Part shown: piece by piece, positions 56,121 through 64,000 of the stretch | Layout of the letters: each line of letters starts with the position of its first letter | How positions within the stretch are numbered: the first letter of the stretch is position 1 | Source: Candidatus Sodalis endolongispinus | GTDB lineage: Bacteria; Pseudomonadota; Gammaproteobacteria; Enterobacterales; Enterobacteriaceae | Assembly (NCBI RefSeq): GCF_018777395.1 | Contig: NZ_JAFJYC010000002.1 | Span: forward strand, 124,001-188,000 | Reading direction: 5' to 3' | DNA: 64,000 bases | Notes under the pieces: model-generated | The model's input: the letters and a program-made list of their open reading frames with translations, nothing else | The model's database searches: none | What the model was told of the DNA's origin: nothing | Position numbers and translations under genes: made by a program

Positions 56121-56981
56121 ATGCTAAACACGCTGACGAGAGAGGAATTTTTTACCGCGCTGTATCAGGTGGTGCATCCTTCCACGCAGGTAGACCACTC
56201 GAACGGGCTCTGCGGCCGACAGCGAGAATTGCATTTGCTTGAACAGGCGCTCTGCGCCCCCGGACGTCATGCGCTGGTCTATGGCGCGGCGGGCATCGGC
56301 AAAACCTCTGTGGCCCATACGCTGGCGACGTGTCATGCGCTACGTTGCCCGCCGGTCAAGATCAGTTGTGAACCCGGTTCAACGCTGCTTTCCGTCATGA
56401 AACATGCGGTAACGCTCGGCGACAGCGGTCATCACCGGCGCTATGAATCGCTGTTCGGCGCCCACTTTTCGCTGGCGGGCAGCGGCATAAAATTTGAAAA
56501 GAAGACCGTAGAGCAGCCGGCCGTAACGGCCATCAACGATAATGCGGCAGTCGTAACGGCGCTGGATGCCTGGGGAGAGCGTCAGCGATCCCCCGTCTGG
56601 CTGATTATCGATGACGTCGATAGGATGGTGAGTGGCGAACAGCGACAGGGCTTTGTTACCCTGTTTAAGCAATTGGCGGACCGGGCATGCCGGGTGAAAA
56701 TGATTTTGGTTGCCCGGGGTGAACATCCTGGGGAGATAGTGGGCGCGGAAGAAGGTTTCAGCCGTCATCTGCTGCCCGTCAAGCTCGCCCCTCTCACGCT
56801 TGAGAGCGGCTATGAATTCATCTCGCGTTGCCTGGCGGCTTTTGGGCTGCTGATGGTGGAGCGGCTGAAGTGGCGGCTGGCGCGCGCCTGCGCAGGTCAG
56901 CCGCGCAAGTTGCATCTGGTTTGTGAGAGCCTACTGATAAGCGCCTGGGAGCGGGGTGGCCAGCATATCTGCTGCCAGTAG
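56121..56981 (+). CDS. AAA-type ATPase under phage-repressor control
   Basis: 286-aa P-loop ATPase. LCGRQRELHLLEQAL precedes Walker A YGAAGIGKTSVAH (about residues 54-66). Walker B is VWLIIDDVDRM (about residues 166-176). ILVARGEHPGEIVG looks like a sensor region, and a winged-helix-like tail ends RKLHLVCESLLISAWERGG. Architecture recalls ORC/Cdc6-like, TniB or ExeA-type ATPases (AAA_16/AAA_22). GGGGGGCGGGC upstream serves as ribosome binding site. Divergent from the S24 repressor. No partner transposase or nuclease is seen next to it. Function unknown. Confidence 0.7.
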   Translation: MLNTLTREEFFTALYQVVHPSTQVDHSNGLCGRQRELHLLEQALCAPGRHALVYGAAGIGKTSVAHTLATCHALRCPPVKISCEPGSTLLSVMKHAVTLGDSGHHRRYESLFGAHFSLAGSGIKFEKKTVEQPAVTAINDNAAVVTALDAWGERQRSPVWLIIDDVDRMVSGEQRQGFVTLFKQLADRACRVKMILVARGEHPGEIVGAEEGFSRHLLPVKLAPLTLESGYEFISRCLAAFGLLMVERLKWRLARACAGQPRKLHLVCESLLISAWERGGQHICCQ

Positions 56982-57097
56982 TGCCAATACGCCCTGCAAA
57001 GTCTGCAGGGCGTATGGCAGGTGCCAGAGGGCACTGGGGGGCGGGGGAAATGACAGCGCTAACCGACACAGTCGGCGCACAGACGCAAGACGCGTGC

Positions 57098-60000
57098 TTA
57101 GCCGATAGTCATCAGGGTGGCATTGCCCCCGGCTGCGGTATTGACGCTGATAGCACGTTCGATTAACAGCCGCTCCAGCGCTATCTGGCCGTCCGCCCCG
57201 TGCATAACCCTTTAATGCAATCAACGGGCCGTGCCGCGCTGCAAGCGTTTGTGCCAAGTTGCGCAATTGATCGGAGTCACCGTGGAACAATACCGCATCC
57301 AGCATTACCTCCGCCTGCGTCCAATCAGCCAGCAGGGTGATGCGTTGACTGACCGGATCGGGCAGCACAGCGAACAACCGGCGGTTTTGCGGCGACTCCA
57401 TCCATAGCGCCCGGGCGCCAATGCTGGTGGTGGCAGCCAGTTGTATCAGCAGGTCCGTGTCCTGGTCTGCCAGACACAAGATGTGTTCGCGCGGCAGTAG
57501 CCGGTAACTGTTTTGTTCACCGGTGGGACCGATTAACAGGCGTGTGCTGCCGGCCTGGGAAATCTCACCCAAGTGGCGACATTGAGCGGCAAGCGTCGGC
57601 TGATGGGCTTCCATCCAGGCGACCAGGGCAGGGTGTGCCTGCTGCAAAGTGTCCCGCCGGCTGAAATCCGCCGCATGCACCGCGTCCAACGCCTGCAGCG
57701 AGGGCAATAACGCATCATCGCGGCGCTGGGACAGTAAACGATACAGATACAGCGGACCGCCGGCTTTGGGACCCGTTCCCGATAACCCTTCGCCACCGAA
57801 GGGCTGGACGCCAACAACGGCGCCGACGATATTGCGGTTAATGTAGCAATTGCCGACATGCGCCCGCTCGGTGACACGTTGAATAGTTTCATCAATGCGG
57901 GTATGCAATCCGAGGGTCAGGCCATAACCGCTGGCGTTGATCTAGTCGATAATGCTGTCCAGCGCGCGGCGCTGATAACGCACTACATGCAACCCCGGCC
58001 CGAAAACCTCCTGAGTAAGGGCCTCTATACTGTCGAGCTCAATCAGGGTCAAGGGAACAAAGGTGCCCTGGGCATCGCAGGCGGCATCAGGCGCGGGCGT
58101 TTGCCAGACGGTATAACCCCGCTCGCGCATCGCGGTGATGTGGCTGTCGATGGCCGCTTTTGCACCAGCATCGATAACCGGGCCGATATCGGTGGCAAGG
58201 CGTTCCGGGTTGCCGAGGGTGTATTCCGCCATAGCACCGCGCAGCATACGCAGCGTGCGCGCGGCGACGTCCTCCTGGATACACAGCAGGCGTAGCGCCG
58301 AACAGCGCTGTCGAAGGCCGAGGCTACCACATCGGTGACCACCTGTTCCGTCAGCGCCGAAGAGTCCACCAGCATCGCATTCAGTCCCCCGGTTTCGGCG
58401 ATAAACGGTATCGGGCGGCCTTGAGGATCCAGCCGCGAGGCGAGGGTGGTTTGCAGCAGCCTGGCCACTGCCGTCGAGCCGGTGAACATGACCCCCCGCA
58501 CGCGCGAGTCAGCTACCAGCGCCGCACCCACGGTCTCCCCCCCTTGCCCGGCAAAAGTTGCAACACCCCCAGTGGCACGCCGGCCTCGAGCATTAGCGCT
58601 ACCGCCCTGGCGGCGATAAGCGGCGTTTGCTCCGCGGGTTTGGCTAATACCGTGTTGCCCGCCGCCAGCGCGGCGGCGATTTGGCCCAAAAAAATCGCCA
58701 GCGGGAAATTCCATGGACTGATGCAAACCACTGGCCCAAGAGGGCGATAACTGTCGTTATCGAAATCACGCGCTATCTGGCAGGCGTAGTAACGCAGAAA
58801 ATCCACCGCCTCGCGCACTTCGGCCACGGCATTGCTGAAACTCTTGCCCGCCTCACGTACCAGCAGGCCGATGAGCGGCTGCATGTCCGCTTCCAGCCGG
58901 TTGGCGGCTTCCTTTAACACCGCTGCGCGGTTGGCGGGCGGGGTGGCGGACCAGAGCGCCCCCTGATGTACGACGGCGACCAGCGCGTGCGCCACCTCAT
59001 CGGGGGAGGCATACCGGCATTCACCCACCACATCGCGATGATCCGCCGGGTTATGCACCTTCTGCACCGGTCCGTTACCCACCTCGGTGACGACCATCGG
59101 CGCTGCCTGCCAGGTCTGATGTTCACCATTAAGCAACGCGGCCGACAGGGACGCCAGGCGATGCTCGTTAGCCAGGTCCAGCCAGGCGGAATTGCGCCGT
59201 TGCGGACCATACAGATCGCGCGGCAGGGGTATTTTCGGATGGGGCAGGCCTGCGCGGCCTTCGTGCGCCGCGAGCTGGGTCACTTCTTGCACCGGATCGG
59301 CTATTAACTGCTCCAGCGGCACGGCGGTATCGGCGATGCGGTTGACGAACGAAGTATTGGCGCCGTTTTCCAATAATCGTCGCACCAGATAGGCCAGTAG
59401 CGTTTCGTGGCTGCCAACGGGGGCATAGATGCGGCAGGGCCGGTTTAACTTGCCTTACCTACCACTTGCTCATAAAGCGGCTCGCCCATGCCGTGCAGGC
59501 ACTGGAACTCATATTGGCCCGGATAATAGTTTTGGCCGGCGAAATGATAAATCGCCGCCAAGGTATGGGCATTATGGGTGGCAAATTGCGGATAAATATA
59601 ATGTGGCACGCTGAGTAGCTTGCGCGCGCAGGCAAGATAAGAGAGATCGGTATAGACCTTGCGCGTGAAGACCGGGTAATCCTCCAGCCCTTCGATTTGC
59701 GCGCGTTTGATTTCGCTATCCCAATAGGCGCCTTTCACCAACCGGATCATCAGGCGGCGCTTGGCGAGATCAATTAGCTCGTCAATCACCTGCGGGCAGC
59801 GCTTTTGATAGGCCTGGATGACAAAGCCGATGCTGTTCCAGCCCGCAAGCGTCGGCTCGAAACAAAGTCTGGCCAGCAAATCGAGGGAAATTTCCAGCCG
59901 GTCGGCTTCTTCGGCGTCGATATTAAGGCCGATATCGTATTGACGTGCCAGCAGAGTAAGCCGCAACAGCCGCGGATAAAGCTCCGCCATCACGCGCTCA

Positions 60001-60995
60001 TATTGCGCCCGGCAATAGCGCGGGTGCAGCGCGGAAAGCTTGATGGAAATCCAGGGCCCTTCATAGATACCGCGGCCGCTGGAAGCTTTGCCGATAGCAT
60101 GTATCGCCTGCTGGTAAGAAAGCAGGTAGGCCTGGGCATCCTCTTCCGTTAACGCGGCTTCGCCCAGCATGTCATAGGAGTAACGGAACCCCTGCTGTTC
60201 CAGACGATGCGCATTGGCCAGCGCCTCGCCGACGTGTTCGCCGGTGACGAATTGCTCGCCCATCAACCGCATGGCCATATCCACACCCTTGCGGATCAAG
60301 GGCTCGCCGCTTTTGCCGATAATGCGGTTAAGGGAGCGGGACAGGCTGGCTTCGTTGTGGGTCGCGACCAGCTTGCCGGTGAACAAAAGTCCCCAAGTGG
60401 CAGCATTGACGAACAGCGATTGACTGCGGCCCAGGTGCGTTTGCCAGTTGCCGTTACTAATCTTGTCCCGAATCAGGGCATCCAGCGTGGCTTTATCCGG
60501 GATCCGCAGCAGCGCTTCGGACAGGCACATCAGCGCGACGCCTTCCTGGGAAGAAAGGGTAAAACTCCTGTAACAGATCCTGGACCATACCCGCGCGGCC
60601 ACCGCTGCGCTTTTGGTGGCGCAGCTGATTAGCCAGTTTACCGGCCAGATTCTGAATGGCTTCCGCCATCGGCGCCGGATGACGGGCTTGCTCCAGTAGC
60701 CAGGGTACCGCTTCGGTTTCCGGGCGGCGCCAGGCGGCAGTGACGGCATCCCGCGTAATCGACTGCGGTAAGATCTGTTCCGCCAAGTCAATAAACGGTT
60801 GACGCGGCTCTTCAGTCACCTTTTGCGCGTCCTCTGCTTCCGCCGCCGGCAGCGGCAGACCGGGGGTTGCACCTTGCTCCAGTGCGTCCAGGTAATGGAA
60901 TATCGCTTGCTTTATCAGCCAGTGAGGCGTGCCGCCTGCTTGATGCGTTCACGCGCGGCATCGTCCAATTTGACGCCCATTGTGGTTGTACCCAT
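57098..60995 (-). pseudogene. putA: Bifunctional proline dehydrogenase/P5C dehydrogenase PutA, many lesions
   Basis: Trifunctional proline catabolic enzyme and put repressor, about 1300 codons in E. coli. From 60995: RHH start (MGTTTMGVKLDDA), a shifted segment TEEPRQPFIDLAEQILPQSI, PRODH domain (NNEASLSRSLNRIIG-type text, RLMIRLVKGAYWDSEIKRAQ, 60560-59450), ALDH domain (GPVVCISPWNFPLAIF, 59385-58513, and GVMFTGSTAVARLLQ), active-Cys region shifted near 58300, and a C-terminal part to SVNTAAAGGNATLMTIG ending at 57098. Frameshifts occur near 60900, 60555, 59450, 58540, 58300 and 57190, and TAG at 57942-57944. Clearly dead. Confidence 0.93.
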
Positions 60996-61039
60996 GCTGT
61001 TCCCGTTCCGCCTGTAAAAGAGGCCTTACTATCGCTAAT

Positions 61040-61057
61040 GTTGCAACTTAGTGCAAC
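61040..61057. promoter_or_regulatory. PutA operator pair (GTTGCA)
   Basis: GTTGCA and TGCAAC inverted copies 6 bp apart, 45 bp upstream of the putA start. PutA binds GTTGCA elements in the put control region. Confidence 0.6.
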
Positions 61058-61651
61058 CCTGTAAAGAGAGGTTTAATTGATCGTTAATAGCCGTTTGTGT
61101 CAGCGATCACAGCGCAGCCTGCACAGGAACCCCTACCGTGAGTCAATGTATAAGTTTATGTAATCGGTGCGGCGGTCGGGTCAATCGGGCTCACCCGCAG
61201 CTTGACACACGGTTAACGGCTACTTAATTGAAAAAAAGTTGCAATGTGACGGCAATCTGTAGCAATGTCATTATACTGAAGGCATTAAGCGGCGTCTCTA
61301 CCGTGTCGTTGTCACGGTTACCATGGGGATCGCTAATGACAGTGTCCTGCTACTGGCTGAATACTGACCATCATTCCTTATCAATCACCCCCCGAAGCAT
61401 CGGCGGATGCCGCTTCGAGACCTCTTTTCCCTCTGATTTTCTTTGCGTCATCGCTAAAAGATACCTTTTCTGTTCCATGTTCCCCCCGGTGAAAGACCCA
61501 CAGCGCCGTGCATTATCTGACGTTGCCGCAGGCCCATCACCTTCTTCGATGGCTCTCTATGGCTTGAAGGAAGCCACAACCTCATCTGTATGTGAAGCGT
61601 AATCACATGGCCTGGTCCATGTGGAGAGTGAACAAACTGTAAGGTGCCACT
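61058..61651. other. putA-phoH gap; putP missing
   Basis: In E. coli putP and the efe genes separate putA from phoH. Here only about 600 bp remain, without a recognisable fragment of either. It contains the phoH promoter; a PhoB box could not be confirmed. Confidence 0.5.
61238..61243. promoter_or_regulatory. Distal GTTGCA element of the old put control region
   Basis: A further PutA-type hexamer 180 bp away, as spaced in enteric putA-putP regions. putP itself is absent. Confidence 0.45.
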
Positions 61652-62443
61652 ATGGGAAGACAAAAAGCAGTGATCAAAGCTCGTCGTGAAGCAAAACGCG
61701 TCATTCGTCGCGAGTCACGCAATCACAAAATGCGTGAAGAGGACTCGGTCACTTCTCTTGTTCATATGAGCGGGATTGAATCAATCGGCATGGCGCGCGA
61801 CAGTCGCGATACATCGGCTATAGAAGCGCGTAACGAGGTTCAGGAGCAGTACCTGACGGCCATTGAAACCAGACAGTTGATCTTCGCTACCGGTGAAGCC
61901 GGTTGCGGTAAAACTTTCCTGAGCGCCGCCAAGGCGGCTGAAGCGTTAATTCATAAAGAGGTTGAGCGGATAATAGTGAACCGTCCCGTGTTGCAGGCGG
62001 ATGAGGCTCTGGGTTTTCTGCCCGGCGATATCGCTGAGAAGTTTGCCCCGTACTTCCGTCCGGTCCATGACATTCTGCTTCGTCGGCTAGGGTCGTCGTT
62101 TATGCAATACTGTCTGCGTCCGGAAATCGGCAAAGTGGAAATCGCCCCTTTTGCCTATATGCGCGGCCTGACGTTTGAAAATGCGGTCGTTATTCTTGAC
62201 GAAGCGCAGAATGTGACGGTCAATCAAATGAAGATGTTCCTGACGCGGTTGGGGGAGAATGTCACGGTCATTGTTAATGGCGACGTGACGCAATGCGATC
62301 TGCCGCGCGGGGTCAAATCGGGGCTGGCGGATGCGCTGGAACGGTTCCAGGAGGATGACGATATGATATCGATTATTCGTTTCAGCCAGCAGGACTGCGT
62401 GCGATCGGCGCTATGTCAGCGCACGTTGAGTGCGTACGGCTAA
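61652..62443 (+). CDS. phoH: PhoH ATPase
   Basis: P-loop ATPase induced by phosphate starvation in E. coli, related to RNA helicase N-domains. MGRQKAVIKARREAKRVIRR start, Walker A ATGEAGCGKTFLSAAKAAEA (about residue 80), Walker B AVVILDEAQNVTVNQMKMFL, and NGDVTQCDLPRGVKSGLADA. 263 aa, collinear with E. coli. AAGGTG precedes the ATG. Ends RSALCQRTLSAYG like the family. Intact. Confidence 0.95.
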   Translation: MGRQKAVIKARREAKRVIRRESRNHKMREEDSVTSLVHMSGIESIGMARDSRDTSAIEARNEVQEQYLTAIETRQLIFATGEAGCGKTFLSAAKAAEALIHKEVERIIVNRPVLQADEALGFLPGDIAEKFAPYFRPVHDILLRRLGSSFMQYCLRPEIGKVEIAPFAYMRGLTFENAVVILDEAQNVTVNQMKMFLTRLGENVTVIVNGDVTQCDLPRGVKSGLADALERFQEDDDMISIIRFSQQDCVRSALCQRTLSAYG

Positions 62444-62460
62444 CGTCTTTTCGACGATAA

Positions 62461-62482
62461 AAAACCCGGGTGATCACCTGGG
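62461..62482. terminator. Terminator between phoH and tRNA-Ser
   Basis: CCCGGGTG and CACCTGGG arms with A-run and T-rich flanks, probably used from both sides. Confidence 0.7.
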
Positions 62483-62498
62483 CTTTCTTATTAAATTC

Positions 62499-62588
62499 TG
62501 GCGGTGAGGGAGGGATTCGAACCCTCGATACACTTTCGCGTATACGCACTTTCCAGGCGTGCTCCTTCAGCCACTCGGACACCTCACC
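62499..62588 (-). tRNA. tRNA-Ser (anticodon GGA)
   Basis: 90 nt, begins GGTGAGGTGTCCGAGTGG. Anticodon arm GCCTGGAAAGTGC with GGA, long variable arm, GGTTCGAATCC T-loop, CCA encoded. Matches E. coli serW/serX type. Confidence 0.95.
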
Positions 62589-62978
62589 ACGTGTTAACCA
62601 TGAGGTCAACGGGGCGCTACTATATGGATTCGCCCCTTGACGGTCAAGCATAATTTTGGCAACAAATACTGATTGCTCAAGGCGTGAGCGTTTATCGGGT
62701 GAGGCATTGCCGGCCATTACAGCGCGGCTAAGGCTGGGCAAAATAATATGCGTTACGGCCTACCGGCGTTGTGGCGAAATAACCGGAGCCGATGGAGAAA
62801 ATGATCCTCGCTGGCGCGGGGAAGGGCGGCGAAACGGCGGATTGAGGACCGCAGACGTGTTAGCCACAAACCGCATGCCCGCTAATATTACCGTCAGCGG
62901 GCTAAGCGGTTCCAGGATGGCCATGCCCAGGATAAGCGGCCGGCACAGGTGAATGCTAAAATACGCTTGGCAATCCCG
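62589..62978. other. Intergenic, nothing recognised
   Basis: Short frames only between tRNA-Ser and the ATP-grasp gene. Confidence 0.4.
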
Positions 62979-63827
62979 TTAATCAATGAAGAAGCTGCCC
63001 CACTTATGCTGTATTTCCTCCGGGTAGATTCGGCATAATCCGCCGCCGGGGGTAAAGGTCAATTCGCCAAAGTAGATTTTGTCGTTGGCCTCATAAAAGT
63101 CGATACGCAGGTAAGAAAAATCTTTGGCGATCCGTTTGGCCAGCGAGGTCATCAGCGCCAGATGTTTCGGTTTTCCCATCGGCACCGGGCTGTTTTGTAA
63201 CCCCATACGAATATCGGTGCGCTGCCAGTTTTCATCGAAAACGTCCCGGCGGTGCGCGCCGAAACGGTCGTAATCGACCTGAATAAAGATATTCATCTCG
63301 CCCTGGCGGTTAAAACAGTGAAACTTGATATCGTTGGGGACATGCCCGTCCACCAACAGCAATTCTTCAACCAGCAGACAGGGTTTAATATTTTTATAAT
63401 GTTTCTCGCGCGACATTTTATAAAAGCTACTTTTAGTCCAAAATCGAGTAGTTGCGCTCAATTCCGTGAAGGTTAACGACGATTTATCATAAACCACTTG
63501 ATTAAAACCTGAGCCGTGGTTGTCCTTGATGACAAAAGACGCCGGCAGTGAGGCGAAAATGTCTTCCGTCAACTCATCGCAGCGACAGAATAAGTTAATC
63601 AGGTACTCTTCACCGATGGTGGCAGCAATATGTTTTCTGACTTTGTATTTGTCCGCCAAGTCGGTATAAATAGATTTCGGCCATAGGTTCCTAAGCGTAA
63701 TCTTTTCGCTAAAGGTGGTTGGGTGAATCAAGTTCGGCCATTTTTTGAAAACCTGTGAATATTTTAGCTGATGATAGATCAGGTCCGGCAGAAACTTTGT
63801 GTCTGTTTTAGCGATTGGATTTAGCAT
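62979..63827 (-). CDS. TupA-like ATP-grasp family protein
   Basis: 282-aa member of the TupA-like ATP-grasp family found in capsule, teichuronopeptide and O-unit loci. HPTTFSEKITLRNLWPKSIY, YTDLADKYKVRKHIAATIGE and FVIKDNHGSGFNQVVYD (nucleotide-binding part) are typical, as are DIKFHCFNRQGEMNIFIQVD, RIDFYEANDKIYFGELTFTP and GGGLCRIYPEE near the end. Probably forms an amide or ester on a surface polymer (inference). No other polysaccharide genes are in view, and the upstream window edge is non-coding. Intact. Confidence 0.85.
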   Translation of the reverse strand: MLNPIAKTDTKFLPDLIYHQLKYSQVFKKWPNLIHPTTFSEKITLRNLWPKSIYTDLADKYKVRKHIAATIGEEYLINLFCRCDELTEDIFASLPASFVIKDNHGSGFNQVVYDKSSLTFTELSATTRFWTKSSFYKMSREKHYKNIKPCLLVEELLLVDGHVPNDIKFHCFNRQGEMNIFIQVDYDRFGAHRRDVFDENWQRTDIRMGLQNSPVPMGKPKHLALMTSLAKRIAKDFSYLRIDFYEANDKIYFGELTFTPGGGLCRIYPEEIQHKWGSFFID

Positions 63828-64000
63828 AATGTTTAACCTCAGAAATTAACAAAGGTATACTCTTGTCTGAGGATAATATTTGGCTGGTAATGAGGCATTT
63901 TCTGAAGAAGGCGTTGAGTATGAAAAGTGATGAAAATTCTGAAAGTAACGTGGCGAATGCTGCTCCTTTTATTCCATATAGCGGGATGAGATAGCTGTTG
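63828..64000. other. Window end, no gene seen
   Basis: AT-rich upstream region of the ATP-grasp gene. No complete ORF. Confidence 0.4.

Noticed and set aside
61260..61300. Pho box upstream of phoH
   Set aside because: CTGTAGCAATGTCATTATA has only partial agreement with the PhoB consensus, too weak to annotate.

Overview
The window looks like the chromosome of a Sodalis-type enteric endosymbiont (Enterobacterales). Its genes match Escherichia coli proteins closely and E. coli neighbourhoods survive (serU-mtfA-asnT, hns-tdk, yedP-dsrA-yodD-dsrB-rcsA, otsBA, ahpCF). Coding density is low, however, and about half of the recognisable genes are broken by single nonsense codons or one-base frameshifts. 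This is the pattern of a recent host-restricted symbiont. The taxonomic call is inference from gene content; no database was searched.

Layout. 0-2.7 kb: dead L-lactate genes lldD and lldR, with both lldP-type operators kept and lldP gone. 2.7-9.2 kb: orphan sulfonate-binding protein, alkB, a lipoate-ligase-family protein, an AT-rich broken acyltransferase, a GNAT protein and yghX. 9.2-14.8 kb: a minus-strand four-carbon sugar-acid operon (otnK, otnC, DeoR regulator, GntP permease, SAF-domain oxidoreductase) in which three of five genes are frameshifted. 15-20 kb: DUF3313 lipoprotein, two tandem tiny membrane ORFs, a broken TetR gene, and ahpF and ahpC, each with one inactivating change. 20-25.3 kb: tqsA cut by a collapsed Mu-like prophage that keeps both ends, its repressor, a ner/tail-fibre fusion and tail-fibre genes, and that carries an IS2-group element. 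25.3-36 kb: hns, tdk cut by a second IS copy, an ardC remnant next to tRNA-Asn, mtfA, tRNA-Ser, a broken GT25 gene and a third IS copy. 36-46 kb: small envelope and stress genes (CDF transporter, YgdI/R lipoprotein, yddG, KGG protein, YqaE, apbE, DUF305) and a 48-unit hexanucleotide array. 46-55 kb: a candidate sRNA with an RpoS-activator-type seed, an AraC regulator, a glycosylglycerate pathway (synthase plus yedP), dsrA, yodD, dsrB, rcsA and dead otsBA. 55-64 kb: CsbD protein, a phage-type repressor divergent from an ATPase, dead putA, phoH, tRNA-Ser and a TupA-like ATP-grasp gene.

Physiology implied. Lactate, proline, erythronate/threonate-type acid and trehalose-synthesis functions are lost or failing. 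Nucleoid control (H-NS), the RcsA/DsrA regulators, DNA alkylation repair, metal efflux and one osmolyte route (glycosyl-glycerate) look intact. Several short tandem repeats (6, 36, 49 and 50 bp units) lie in intergenic DNA. No CRISPR array and no rRNA were found.
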